The position numbers and the translations under genes are program-made. A model generated the notes under the pieces. It saw only the letters and a program-made list of their open reading frames with translations, was not told the DNA's origin and made no database searches. Below are positions 31,381-42,290 of a stretch of 64,000 nucleotides of DNA, piece by piece; position 1 is the stretch's first letter; each line of letters starts with the position of its first letter. This DNA comes from Dendrolimus kikuchii (Eukaryota > Arthropoda > Insecta > Lepidoptera > Lasiocampidae). Location of the stretch: positions 13,306,001-13,370,000 of the forward strand of contig CM034412.1 of the NCBI GenBank assembly GCA_019925095.2. The letters are read 5' to 3'.

Positions 31381-31890
31381 CTCTGTAGCGACACTATGTA
31401 CACAGCACTAGTTGCGCGTCACATCACTAACCAAAAAGAAAAAACAATGCTGTCATATTATGACTGGCATAAAAGTATCTTTCTCCGTGGGGGTGCTGTA
31501 GTGGCACTATGTGCATAGCACTAGTTTTTTTTAGTTTTTTTTTTATTGCAGGAGATCAGCAGACAGGCAGACGCCCCACTTGATGGAAAGCGGTTACCAT
31601 CGCCTATGGACATTTGCAACAGCAAAGTTGTTACAACTGCGCTGCTGCTCTCTTAAGGGAAACTGGAACCTGGTCACTAATGCCGGAACACAACTCAAGG
31701 TTGTTATGGCGACATACCTTAGACCAGGGGTGGTAGCCATCCAGTCGGGCAAATGCCCTACCACCTGGCTGTGGGTTGTTGTGGGTTAAGTCGCCTCTTA
31801 CGACAGGCCGCCCGGCCGCAGGAAATTGTATTCTTTCTCCGTTCCTGCACGGATAAATAGTTGCGCGTCACATCACTAACCAAAAAGAAC
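31381..31890. repeat. Local tandem duplication, second unit split by a retroposon
   Basis: CACTATGTACACAGCACTAG then TTGCGCGTCACATCACTAAC occurs at 31393-31441. A second unit, CACTATGTGCATAGCACTAG, at 31505 is interrupted by the S element and resumes with TTGCGCGTCACATCACTAAC at 31860. Confidence 0.85.
31527..31857 (-). mobile_element. Retroposon family S, full-length copy
   Basis: T-run to CGTTCCTGCACGGATAAA, all S modules present; the TGGGTTGT module is duplicated as GTGGGTTGTTGTGGGTTAAG. Confidence 0.9.
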
Positions 31891-31999
31891 AAAACAAGTA
31901 AAAAGTACTTGCTTCCCGGCAAAACTATTTAAATGATCAAGATCAATTATTATAGATTTAATGTGTTTCTTTGTGACGCTCTGCCTGTGGGAATAAACG

Positions 32000-32400
32000 A
32001 GTATCAACTATCCATGTGCTCTGGATTTTTATTTATCCAAAACGGTCGACCCGGAGGTGTTTAGAACCTCCACATCTCTATGTTAATGACCCTGTAGACT
32101 GAGATTAAAATTGGCAAAGCCAGGAGTCGTCATTATATGTTAAATTCGTGGCAACCCTAAAAATAGTGTTCGACCGACAGCAAAAGTGGAGTGAGATGGC
32201 CGGTCTACTTTGTTTTCTTAGCTACCCACTCCTTTATAAATAGAACTGCGCTTTATCAGATTCAGGCCTGAAGAACAGCTCGCTTTATCAGCTGAGATCT
32301 TGAGATCCTTTATTGAATTCACGTGGCGATTGAATCCGACACGATTGCCCTCTGGCGGCAAGAAAAGGTTAAGTATATTTTAATCTTTTTACTGTGTTTT
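32000..32400 (+). other. Possible LTR remnant with promoter and primer-binding-like site
   Basis: CTTTATAAATAGAAC is TATA-like. TGGCGATTGAATCCGACACG after ATTGAATTCACG looks like a tRNA primer-binding position, and AACGGTCGACCCGGAGGTG lies at about 32040. No coding part and no second LTR are visible, so the assignment is weak. Confidence 0.3.
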
Positions 32401-32517
32401 CTATGTACTAGGGCTAACAGAAAATAGTCCGACGCAATGTGTTGTATATATTTAAAAAAAATCTATCATAAACTGACTTTAGGAGTAACTAAAAATTTTT
32501 TATATAACATCTTTATA

Positions 32518-32775
32518 TCTCACTCTTCGCGGGCACGGCTGTGCCCGCGACGTCGTCCGCGTGGAATTTGCTTTCAAAACCCTCCGATTTTGAAACATTC
32601 TTCATTGGTGCTCCGCTCCTATTGATCTTAGCGTGATGATATATAACTTATAGCCTTCCTCGATAAATGGGCTATCTAACACTGAAAGAATTTTTCAAAT
32701 CAGACCAGTAGTTCCTGAGATTAGCGCGTTCAATCAAACAAACAAACTCTTCAGCGTTATATATTAGTATAAGAT
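32518..32775 (+). mobile_element. RTE-like 3' end (family U)
   Basis: CGCGGGCACGGCTGTGCCCG, GATAAATGGGCTATCTAACA, GACCAGTAGTTCCTGAGATT and AACAAACAAACTCTTCAG, ending TATTAGTATAAGAT. Close to 48375-48605. Confidence 0.8.
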
Positions 32776-32867
32776 GTATATATTTAAGTTAGTTTGGTTT
32801 TTAAAAATACCTTGTATTAGGTGATTAATTGTTTTAATAATAAATCATTTATAAAAATCAAATTATA

Positions 32868-33243
32868 TAATAAAACTGCGTTTTAACGGTGCTAAGCTCA
32901 GTCATTTATTTATTTTTTATTATTCCGACGTTTCGGCCACTTTTCAGTAGCCGTGATCACGGAAGACAAAGATGAGAAGTGTCAACGAGTATTGTTAAAG
33001 TTTTATTAGGCCTAATCTATTTTACTACTGCTCCCATAGAGTAAATAATAACCATAAAGAATATTAAAATGAAGAAGTTGGCGGTAGGCTAAATAAAACT
33101 TTAACAATACTCATTGACAGTTAACATACTCAAGTAGTAGTATACTAACATTCTTCCGTGATCACGGCTATTGTAAAGTGGCCGCAACGTCAGAACAACA
33201 ATAAAAATTAAATAAATTACTGCGCTTAACACCGTTAAAACGT
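32868..33243. mobile_element. Penelope-like element ends in inverted pair
   Basis: 32868-33008 is PLE terminal sequence in minus orientation (ACTGCGTTTTAACGG, TTCCGACGTTTCGGCCAC, GAGTATTGTTAAAGTTTTAT). 33064-33243 repeats it in plus orientation (GTTGGCGGTAGGCTAAATA to CACCGTTAAAACG). No coding sequence remains between them. Confidence 0.82.
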
Positions 33244-33246
33244 TTT

Positions 33247-33472
33247 GCCAGGTGGTAGGGTATTTGCTCGACTGGATGGCGATCAACCCTGGTCTAGAGT
33301 ATGCCGTCATAACAACCTTGTGTTGTGTTCCGGCATTAGTGACCAGGTTCCAGTCTCCCTTAAGAGAGCAGCAGCGCATTTGTAGCACCTTGGTGTTGCA
33401 AATGTCCATAGGCGATGGTAACCGCTTTCCATCGAGTGGGCCGTCTGCCTGTTTGCTGAACTCCTGCAAAAA
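33247..33472 (+). mobile_element. Retroposon family S, starts at GCCAGGTGG point
   Basis: Headless S copy abutting the PLE end; runs to CTCCTGCAAAAAAAG. Confidence 0.9.
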
Positions 33473-35006
33473 AAGACGTAGTTTTATTATGTAGACTAGT
33501 CGTAAAAACTTAGAAAAAATAATAAAAACATATCCAAACCTAATTTAAGGATAGTACTTCAATAACACTTAGTCTAACGACACACCTGGCGAAAGTACAG
33601 AGCCGACACTTTGTCGACTGAATGGTTGGTCTTATTGTTCGGTTGGCATGACACACTAAACGCGCCGAAGAGGCTGGTCGAGAATGAACGAAATATAAAT
33701 CATTTAGACTGACAACCTAATTTCAAATTCAGAATACCAATAACACCATATATACATGCACATGTATCAATTAGTGCCCAGAAACCTTCAGTTTGCTGCA
33801 CTGAAAACCTCTACAAATACAACCTGCGCGAAAGTACCAGGCACTGCAGCACCCAGTCTTATCCGAGACGCGGCAACGAATGCGCGTGTGACCGCGGCTT
33901 TATAATTCGTACGATATTCAAATTTCAAATTCGAATTGTTGGTGATTGTTAATAGTGCTGTGTTAAAATGAGTGATTGATTAATTGTTTATGAAGTTCTG
34001 TTATTGATTTACTTCTACGGTAAGTTTGTGTATTGTTTTCTTGTTTCAAATTTGGAAGCTTTTGAATTATTTTGGCTAATATTTTATTTAAAAAAATATA
34101 TATTTGTTGAATGTGTTCATTATGAAGTGAGTAAGCACTTTTGAATTTATTTAAATGATAGTGTTCTAAATTTAAGTTTAAATTTATTTTAATAGTACAA
34201 TAATTTATTTATTAAATATGCCGTGTGTGTACGTACATTGACGATATTTAAAAATAGGCTTATTGATTGTATTTATAATGATTCAATGTAGAACACAAAA
34301 CAATGTTTTTAGATGTTTGTTTGAATATGTTTTGAAGGGATTTACGCAAAATCTAAAGGCCAATTTAGATGCAGTTTTCAGGGACGGATTCGGTAATTTG
34401 AATTGCACGAAGCCTGTTGAAAAAAAAATCAAGACGGGTTTAAAGTAACAGTGCATTAAAACTATCTCTTTTGCTGATTTGTTAATTACTCACGGAACCG
34501 ATTTGGATGAGATCGTCATCAATTGATATGTTATCTTTTAATCAAATGTTTCGGAACTTTTCCCGGCCATTGCTCATGAGAATTAGTATTAACGGAGTTG
34601 CTAGTGTTATGAAAGTGTTTAGTGCTAAACAGCATTACTACACCAAATGAAATCTAAATATTAATTTTAATTAAATGTCCGTTTGTCATTTTAAACACAA
34701 GTTTAAGACATTTTAACTACTAACGGTCTTATTCATATTGAGTTAGATCAAGTTTATAGGCTTGTTTAAGGATTTTAACCGTAAGGACTTAATTTATTAT
34801 GTCAGCTAAAAAGAGTTTTGGAACAATGTCTCAGGCAAGATTAGGCAGTGTATAGTCGTAAAAAAAATACGTGAATAGGTAAACAGTATTATTTGTAGAC
34901 TTCAGAGTAAAATTTATTTTTTGTTTTTACTCTTAAAGTCGGTTTCTTTTTTGCTAGATTTTTTTATTTTTCACATTTAAGTTTCGTATATCCATAATAA
35001 TCTTTG
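33473..35006. other. Least repetitive stretch; no gene proven
   Basis: 1.5 kb without a recognised repeat. TTTATAA at about 33900 followed by a possible exon ending CTACG|GTAAGTTTG at 34019/34020 could be a promoter and first non-coding exon. A 61-codon frame at 34263-34448 has no known domain. The rest is AT-rich. Confidence 0.3.
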
Positions 35007-35210
35007 AAGTGATAACTTCTTACGGGAGGGTAAACCGCTTCGTTACGTAACGCGTTACGGCGCCAGTTTGTATGGCTTCCCTTTCTCTCACGCAAACGAC
35101 AGTGGCAGGCAGGCTCCTTAAATTATACAATTTCAATATTAAATAGTTCAACTAATATTAGTTTAAGTTATCACTTCTATCGGGCGTCCCGAGACGCACA
35201 CGTTTTTTTT
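35007..35210 (+). mobile_element. Repeat 'T' with inverted ends, copy 1
   Basis: GAAGTGATAACTTCTTACGG at the start and AAGTTATCACTTCTATCGGG near the end are inverted; GCGTTACGGCGCCAGT is internal. Inverse copy at 63430-63590. MITE-like; class not certain. Confidence 0.7.
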
Positions 35211-35254
35211 TTGTTAAATGATACTCGTTTTTATTATAATCTGAAGAAATTTAT

Positions 35255-35282
35255 AAATAATAATAATAATAATAATAATAAT
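35255..35282. repeat. (AAT)n microsatellite
   Basis: About nine AAT units followed by TTCTTTATTTACTC, probably the tail of a minus-strand retroposon. Confidence 0.85.
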
Positions 35283-35357
35283 TCTTTATTTACTCTCACA
35301 CTAACAATAATTAAATTAGTAACAATTTTTTTCTTATAAACTGAAATGGTGAGAACC

Positions 35358-35681
35358 TTTTTTTTATTTTTTTATTGCTGGAGTTCAGCAGACAGGCAGA
35401 CGGCCCACTCGATGGAAAGCGGTTACCATCGCCTATGGACATTTGCAACACCAAAGGTGCTAAAAATGCGCTGCTGCTCTCTTAAGGGAAACTGGAACCT
35501 GGTCACTAATGCCGGAACACAACTCAAGGTTGTTATGGCGACATACTCTAGACCAGGGGTGGTCGCCATCCAGTCGGGCAAATACCCTACCACCTGGCTA
35601 TGGGTTGTTTTGTCGCCTCTTACGACAGGCCGCCCGGCCGCAGGAAATTGTATTGTTTCTCCGTTCCTGCACGGATAAAAA
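35358..35681 (-). mobile_element. Retroposon family S, full-length copy
   Basis: All modules, T-run to TTCCTGCACGGATAAA, with GTCGCCTCTTACGACAGGCC intact. Confidence 0.92.
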
Positions 35682-35721
35682 GCCTGGTGTCAGTTAATCG
35701 AATACAATATAACAAAACTTA

Positions 35722-35905
35722 ACTTATTTGTATTGTATGCTACCCATAGTCTCTCAAGACTAAGTAGAATACTGAGCCTAGATCACCTTGTATGGGTAAG
35801 GTGTCCAGAAGGCTGGCTACGTTTCCTTGTTGGATCGCCATACTGATACGTTACCCGAGGTAAGCACCAGCCTTCTGATCACCTGAAGAGTCGATGAGTC
35901 CATAA
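35722..35905 (-). pseudogene. GPWG-domain protein C-terminal end, fragment
   Basis: The minus strand reads GLIDSSGDQKAGAYLG then, after a frameshift, ISMAIQQGNVASLLDTLP and a tail like GDLGSVFYL. It corresponds to 27830-27956 and adds that family's 3' boundary. Confidence 0.75.
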
Positions 35906-36117
35906 CAATGAAATATATATGACAATATCCTTAAGTTGTACTGAATACAACGCAAAAAGAAGGATAAAAATAAGTTCAGACATAAAAAAATAAAGCTGAA
36001 CATACAATTACAAGAAACAAAAAAATGTTTACACGCTGAATTGAGAGCCTCCTTTTTTAAGTCGGTTAAAAACACAAAGGTTGGAACCCAAAAAGTCTCA
36101 AACCTAAATAATAATTT

Positions 36118-36680
36118 ATATAAAATCTATATATAAGTATAAAAATCAATTGCTGTTCGTTAGTCTCGCTAAAACTTGAGAACGGCTTGACTGATTTGGC
36201 TAATTTTGGTTTTGAATTATTTGTGGAAGACCAGGGAAAGTTTAAAAGGTGAGTAAATATGAAAAAAATGCTTGGAATATAGTAAAAACAACAATTTCGC
36301 TTTCCCTTAGCAATTGTTCCTACTTGTCAAACATTTGATGTTCGTCCCGTCGTTTAGAAATCAATTAAATTTAAAAGTCGTTCAAAAATCAAATTTAATA
36401 GTTAAAGAATATTAAAAGAAAAATACAATTAAATACTAAAACTAAACTATAGTATAAAAAATAAATCTAAAATTAAACACTAGAACTAAATAAAAAATTA
36501 TAGATAGTTATAAAATCAAATTAAATTTAAAAGTGATTTTTCCATTTTTGTGGTTTTGAATGTCAAACGAAGTTTAATGTTCGTTCCGATTAAGTTCTGA
36601 CCACATTTTTTACTAAAGTTTTCATTTATTGATTCTGAGCCGGTACGAAGTTTGCTGGGTTAGCAAGTTATATATAAATA
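36118..36680 (-). mobile_element. RTE-like repeat copy
   Basis: Starts with TATATATAAGTATAAAAATC and GTTCGTTAGTCTCGCTAAAAC, ends GGTACGAAGTTTGCTGGGTTAGC, the inverse of the usual GCTGACCC head. The interior is AT-rich and diverged. Confidence 0.6.
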
Positions 36681-37287
36681 TTTACTTTTCAAGCGTTCCT
36701 ATTCAATTTCAGGTTTAGAAACAACAAAATTTTATGGCTGACAAACCGCAAAAAATACACATTTCACGATTCAATTTTAATGAATTTTCTGCTATATCTT
36801 CAGAACTCAAAGTACAAGCTCCGTTAAAAGCGTTAAAACCCCTTTGCCGATGGATCCCACGATAAATTAAAAAACATAATAAATATTAGAATCAAGACAA
36901 AAACCGCCTCAAATTTTAATAACTTCTTTTATTAAATTAGGCCGTCTTAATCGGCCATTGAGCTGAATGAAGAAAGGTCGTTTTATATTCTATTATTAAA
37001 ATGAAAATCTTAATACATTTTTAAGAGGATTGTTTAGGCTCGGTTCTTTATAAACTTTGGGTTTTTAATTGAAACGGGCTTATTAGCACCCGTTTTTCAT
37101 TCGTGAATTTATGATAAAAATAATTGTTTATTTTGTATAAATCATAGGTTCTCAAATGGAATGATGTTGCTTCCATTGGTCGCGGACGTGGGGGTGATAG
37201 TGGACCCAGAAGCAAACGAAGGAAATTGTCTCCGTTTCTTCTCTTTAAACTTATCGAGACGATTTAAGTACATGAATTATATGTATA
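36681..37287. other. No gene found
   Basis: Unassigned. Confidence 0.35.
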
Positions 37288-37590
37288 TCCGTTTTATCCG
37301 TGCAGGAACGGAGGAAGAATACAATTTCCTGCGCCCTGGCGGCCTGTCGTAAGAGGCGACTTAACAACCCACAGCCAGGTGGTAGGGCATTTGCCCGATT
37401 GGATCGCTACCACCCCTGGTCTAAAGTATGTCGCCATAACAACCTTGAGTTCCAGGTTCCAGTCTCCCTTAAGAGAGCAGCAGCGAATTTGTAGCAACTT
37501 TGGTGTTGCAAATGTCCATAGGCGATGGTAACCGCTTTCCATCAAGTGGGCCGTCAGCCTGTCTGCTGAACTCCTGCAATAAAAAAAAAT
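37288..37590 (+). mobile_element. Retroposon family S, full-length copy
   Basis: TTATCCGTGCAGGAACGGAG to CTCCTGCAATAAAAAAAA, with a 22-bp gap in the TTGTGTTCCGG region. Confidence 0.9.
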
Positions 37591-37591
37591 A

Positions 37592-37800
37592 TCCTCTGTA
37601 GTTGAGCTAAGCCTTTGTTGGTCAAGCTCATTGGGATGCAGAAGCTCCAGGTAATATTCCTGGCATGGTTCAGTTCATAAAAAAACTTTCCGTTATTTAC
37701 TGTGGTCTGGGTTCCGACCCAAAGTAGTTTGTTGTATGTTATCCAAAACACAAGCGTAAATTGTTAAGCTTGCGGATATATAACGTGTGTGTGCAGATTT
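37592..37800 (+). mobile_element. tRNA-derived SINE 'Q2', degenerate copy
   Basis: CCTCTGTAGTTGAGCTAAGC, TTCCGTTATTTACTGTGGTC, GAACACAAGCGTAAATTG-like and ATATATAACGTGTGTGTG align with 45487-45735. The B box is corrupted. Confidence 0.7.
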
Positions 37801-37914
37801 TTTTATTATATTACAGACAAGCGCAGTGGGCATATTAGTTTTCTGTTAAAAATGAGCTTGTCCGGAGACTAACAGTGGGGATGTTAATGGGCCAATTTTA
37901 AATTATAATATATA

Positions 37915-38128
37915 ATAGAATAAGAACTATAAAGAAAAACAATTTTAGCAAGACGTGTTTCTTGCTGGGGAGTTTCTTGCCACTTATTCTTAACAGCAAT
38001 AACAAGTTGCGAAGCGGTGAATATAGAATAGGAAGTAAATTTAAATTTTAACTTATATATAATTATGACCTTTAAAACGTGTTCTCCAGTGAAACTTATT
38101 TTGAATAAAAACTTTTGAATTTGAATAT
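37915..38128 (+). mobile_element. LINE 3' UTR-like repeat, GAATTTGAAT tail, copy 1
   Basis: GACGTGTTTCTTGCTGGGGA, AACAAGTTGCGAAGCGGTG, TTCTCCAGTGAAACTTATTT and the tail CTTTTGAATTTGAAT. Inverse of 55203-55395; split relative at 40432-41075. Confidence 0.75.
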
Positions 38129-38697
38129 AGTCAACTTTTCAACATCTGATTATTTTTTAATATAATAAAATACATTAGAAGTACCGTATTTCATAATTAA
38201 ATATCTTATCTGGCTTGTCTAGAGAGTATCGATGTCAAATATTTGTCCCATATTTCAACGACAGTAAACAAATATAGGTCATCGTGATAATAAGCGATTC
38301 CTGGAAGATGTTTCATGCGTATCAAAGTAAAAAGCTAGTTTCAAACAAAATTTACTTTGTAACTAGGGAGTCTTGAAATTTTTGTGGTCTCCCAAGGGAG
38401 CGATTGTGCAGAATAGGTTGGAAAACACTGGTTTAAATTAAATCCAATTTCAAATACTTATATTCCGTGAAGGTTATCTTTATGAAATAAAACCACGCAA
38501 TCCTAAAAAATGTAAACTAGAATCATATGTAACTGTGTAATCTTAACAATCGACAGAGCACTAAAACACATTGTAAATATAAAATCTTAAATATACGAAG
38601 TACTCTAGACATTATCATTTAAATTGTTTAAGATAGGCGCAACAAAGGAATTTATATGTGTTTTTTTTTGTGTAAAACAAATATAATTTATAATAAG
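38129..38697. other. No gene found
   Basis: Unassigned. Confidence 0.35.
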
Positions 38698-38790
38698 TCA
38701 TAGTGGCTTAGTGATTAAGGAACACTGACCTGATCTGAGACGTGGGTTGTAATCTTGCCAGGATAGCATGCGTCGACACAATTTGTCGCT
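38698..38790 (+). mobile_element. tRNA-like SINE head, fragment
   Basis: A box-like TGGCTTAGTGATTAAGG and B box-like GGTTGTAATC, with the spacing of a tRNA promoter. No tail is seen. Confidence 0.55.
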
Positions 38791-38799
38791 GATTTACAT

Positions 38800-38922
38800 T
38801 AGAGATGCCACGAACATTCGGCAGCTTTGAATACCGACTTTGGATTACGTCGCCGAACGCCGCCGAACATTTGGCAGCCGAATATTCGGTAATCGGCTAA
38901 AACACAATTCGTGACATCTCTA
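38800..38922. mobile_element. hAT-like MITE, 123 bp
   Basis: Ends TAGAGATGCCACGAA and TTCGTGACATCTCTA are inverted with one or two mismatches. Flanks ATTTACAT and ATTTATAA agree at 6 of 8 positions, as an aged 8-bp duplication would. Interior repeats the CGAATATTCGG theme. TAGAGATG-type ends with 8-bp duplications are typical of hAT elements. Confidence 0.75.
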
Positions 38923-38924
38923 AT

Positions 38925-39597
38925 TTATAATATTTTCTTAAGTTTTCGCGACTTGTATACATAATAAAACTACGTTTTAACGGTTTTAAGCGCGGTAATT
39001 TTATTTGATTTTGGTTTTTCCGACATTTCGGCCACTTTTCAGTGGCCGTGATCACGGAAGACAGAGATGTCAAGTGGCAACGAGTATTGTTAAAGTGTTA
39101 TTTAGCCTACCGTCAACTTGTTAATTTTAATTATTTAATTTTAATTTTGTTTATGGTTATTATTTACTCTATGGGAGCCTAATCTAATTTACTACCGCTT
39201 CGCAACATGTCATGGCTTAAAGAGAAGAAGCGGCGCAAGAAACTCTTCAGCAAACATGCCTAATTCTAATAATTTTATATAATATTAAAATGGGTGGAAG
39301 GAAAAATAAAAGTAATTATCAGTCAAGTTGGTATGTGTTCCGTTTTATGCAGAAAGAGCTCACAGCGTCTTGATGTCTGGCAGCTGATTTTTGCTGGGTT
39401 TGGGTCTTAATAGTTTTGATGATTGGATCCCAAACAGGTGGTACTTGCCAACCATCTTCTCTATTGAAATTTGGGTGTTTGGGTGTTTTTTGATTTCAAT
39501 AGCCACGGACGGCCACTGAAAAGTGGCCGAAACGTCGGATAAACCAAAATCAAATAATATTACCGCCCTTAAAACCGTTAAAACGTAGTTTTATTAT
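38925..39597 (-). pseudogene. Penelope-like element 3' part with inverted opposite end
   Basis: 38925-39503 is colinear with 24728-25300: UTR then minus-strand coding AIEIKKHPN with a CACCCAA duplication causing a frameshift. 39507-39597 is the terminal sequence again but in plus orientation (CCACTGAAAAGTGGCC, GAAACGTCGGA, CGTTAAAACGTAG). Confidence 0.85.
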
Positions 39598-40106
39598 CTC
39601 GTTTATACTACTCAAGTGGCGTTTTATCTTGATTTTATTGGCTGGGAACGCTCACGAGTACGCAAGTAGCCTCTTAAGTTTTCTTACCTAGGAGGTTTTG
39701 TTACAATACCACGTGCTAGCGGTGAGGTAAGTTTAGCTTAGAACGGGAAGTGTGTTCAAAAAAAGCATAACATGAAATAAGTGTGTGCAAACAAACAGCC
39801 ATTCTATGAGACGTTAACGTGTTAGGTCATCAATCAATGGCCTATCTATAGCCCCTCCGTATCTCACATTCAAGAAAATGCTTGCTCATTACATTTTGGT
39901 CTTCGACAATTTTACTTCTTATATCGAGTCGCATTCAGAGTCAGTTAATCCATCTTAATATATGATTATACATTTCGAATTCCACTAACGCTGCGGCTGC
40001 ACCTTTAAAATAAAATTACAGATTTAATAAAAATTACACTCTTCACACTTATATGTCGGATTAGGATTTAGGATATACTATATGTAAAATCTAAAATACT
40101 AAGGTA
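39598..40106. other. No gene found
   Basis: Unassigned. Confidence 0.35.
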
Positions 40107-40229
40107 TTTTTTTATTGCAGGAGGTCAGCAGACAGGCAGACGGCCCACTTGATGGAAAGCGGTTACCATCGCCTATGGACATTTGCAACACCAAAGTTGC
40201 TACAAATGCGCTGCTGCTCTCTTAAGGGG
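40107..40229 (-). mobile_element. Retroposon family S, 5'-truncated
   Basis: Ends at CTCTTAAGGGG, within one base of the truncation point of the copy at 27648-27769. Confidence 0.88.
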
Positions 40230-40514
40230 AACAAATTTATGTAACTAACGGCCGATTTTTCAATTACCAGACAGTAGTTATTTGTAGAATAAAATAGGTA
40301 CAACATGGGAAGAATAAAAATAACAGTTGCATGAATAAAAACAGTTGAATTGTTTAAATATAATAAATTTACTCTAGTTATAATTTATTCGGCTGATAAC
40401 TTATATCTGATGATTGAAAAATCGGCCTTAAGTTCCACTGGAGAACTTTTTTTTGAAGATCATACGTATGTTAAGCGAAAAATGAAGTGAATTTCCTACT
40501 CTATGTTTTTTTCT

Positions 40515-40682
40515 TTTATTTCGAAGCTTGCAAATAGGCAAACGGTCTAGCTCAGCTATACTCAACTAATAGTTGTACAATTACTTTGGTAACACCTCTG
40601 GTGTTGCAAAGGTCCATAGACGACAGTAACCACTTTCCATTAGGTGGGTCGCATGCCTCTTATACTCTAGCAATTAAAAAAA
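40515..40682 (+). mobile_element. Retroposon 3' module related to S
   Basis: CACCTCTGGTGTTGCAAAGG, CAGTAACCACTTTCCATTAG and an A-rich end; diverged. Confidence 0.6.
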
Positions 40683-40839
40683 ATACCCAAATAAATTTAA
40701 ATTCTGGCACGCAGCACCTTATCTAATACATCTCTGTGGTCCTTACAAGAAATAGGTTGAGTATCGCTGGTCTAGCTCATGGAAAGAGACAACACAAAGA
40801 GTTATGGGATAGAGGGGATGAAATATCGGACTGGAATTG

Positions 40840-40985
40840 GGGACTTTCACTCATCATACGAGATACAATTAGGTTATGGCTAACCGCTTCACGCTGCCAT
40901 TCTGTGAGAGCGTGGTATTACACAGATCGTGCCAGCCCTAAAAGCTGTGATCAAGATAACGATTCCGGCATGGCTCTAATACGTT
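40840..40985 (+). repeat. Repeat 'W', copy 1
   Basis: TTATGGCTAACCGCTTCACG, TGTGAGAGCGTGGTATTACA and TTCCGGCATGGCTCTAATAC match 58745-58875. Confidence 0.65.
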
Positions 40986-41107
40986 ATGTGTATCATATTG
41001 CAACGTATTACTGCTGTTTCAGGAGAAGCTGCAAAAAACTTTTCAGCAACACGTCTAGCCAAAATACTTAATTTTTTGACTCTCTTGTTAACTAATAATA
41101 TAGATTT

Positions 41108-41338
41108 ACCAGGTGGTAGGGCATTTGCCCGACTGGATGGCTACCACCCCTGGTCTAGAGTATGTCGCCATAACAACTTTGAGTTGTGTTCCGGCATTAG
41201 TGACCAGGTTCCAGTCCCCCTTAAGAGAGCAGCAGCACATTTGTAGCACCTTTGGTGTTGCAAATGTCCATAGGCGATGGTAACCGCTTTCCATCAAGTG
41301 GGCCGTCTGCCTGTCTGCTGATCTCCTCCAAAAAAAAA
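41108..41338 (+). mobile_element. Retroposon family S, starts at CCAGGTGG point
   Basis: Headless S copy ending GATCTCCTCCAAAAAAAAA. Confidence 0.9.
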
Positions 41339-41344
41339 AAAGAT

Positions 41345-42290
41345 AGATAACACTTCAATGTACACCATCACAGAAAACTTACAAACTAGTACTATTCTAA
41401 TTGTGTACAAAGGGCGGTCTTATCGCTAAAAAGCGATCTCTTCTAGACAACCCGTGGCAAAAATATTGCTGATTAGGAGTGGCGATGGTGGTATACATAA
41501 TTATTGTACGATTACTTACATTTTAATAATAAATATATAACTAAGGTATACAATGTATATAAATATACACACAAGTTATATATATACAAGATATAGTGAT
41601 AAAATGCAACTACTTAAACATAATAAACATATAGCTATATACAGTATAATACTAACTATATAAAATTACATATCATTATATTGCAGACAGTATTTACAGA
41701 CCAAGTTCTTAAATGTGAATAGAGCTTTTGCTTGTCTGACAGCAACAGGCAATGTATTCCAAAGTTGGACAGCCTTAACCGTGAAAGAATTGTTCAAAAA
41801 CGTTGTATTATGAATAGGAGTAATGTTGACTCTATGTTGACTGGAAGAGCGTAAATTGTACATACATACATACATAACTTCACACCAGTTCCCTTGCGGG
41901 GTAGGCACGAACAACAGAGCGCCATTTAGGCTTATTCTTACACACCTCACTTGCTTCTTTGACATTCATAACTCTTGTCATGCACGCTCGTCTGTTCTTA
42001 AGGCTCCTGACATCACCTTCTGCTAGTACACGATCAATTTGATCATGGAAGGTGTGTCGTGGCCTTCCACGACTTCTGCATCCATCCACTTTTGCATTGT
42101 ATATCTGTTTAGTTATTCTTTTATTATGCATTCTTTCCATATGCCCGAACCGGCGTAAATTGTGAGAGTAAGAAATAAATTCGAAGCATTCTTTAAGGTA
42201 AAGTGGAGTAGTAGGGATGAATAAAATACTATAAAGCAATATAAGAATGTGTAATATTAATAGAAATACCACTATCAGAGAAAGAAATGT
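41345..42290 (-). pseudogene. Jockey/CR1-like LINE (family Z): ORF2 end and 3' UTR, split by another LINE
   Basis: On the minus strand the frame ILHILILLYSILFIPTTPLY then LKECFEFISYSHNLR continues, after the insertion at 41860-42152, as SSSQHRVNITPIHNTTFLNN, FTVKAVQLWNTLPVAVRQAK and LVCKYCLQYNDM with a stop near 41666. The L-W-N-x-L-P motif marks the end of jockey/CR1-type polyproteins. The UTR holds GGTCTTATCGCTAAAAAGCG. Confidence 0.85.
41860..42152 (-). mobile_element. (ATGT)n-tailed LINE, copy 8, inside family Z LINE
   Basis: Perfect 11-bp duplication GCGTAAATTGT at 41849-41859 and 42153-42163. Coding from RFGHMERMHNKRITKQ to YPARELV-like end. Confidence 0.93.

Larger units (their letters stand above)
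40432..41075 (-). mobile_element. GAATTTGAAT-tail LINE repeat, split by later insertions
   Basis: 40432-40505 (AAGTTCCACTGGAGAAC, TTTCCTACTCTATG) and 41025-41075 (CAGCAACACGTCTAGCC) together equal 55230-55395. About 510 bp were inserted between them. Confidence 0.6.
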
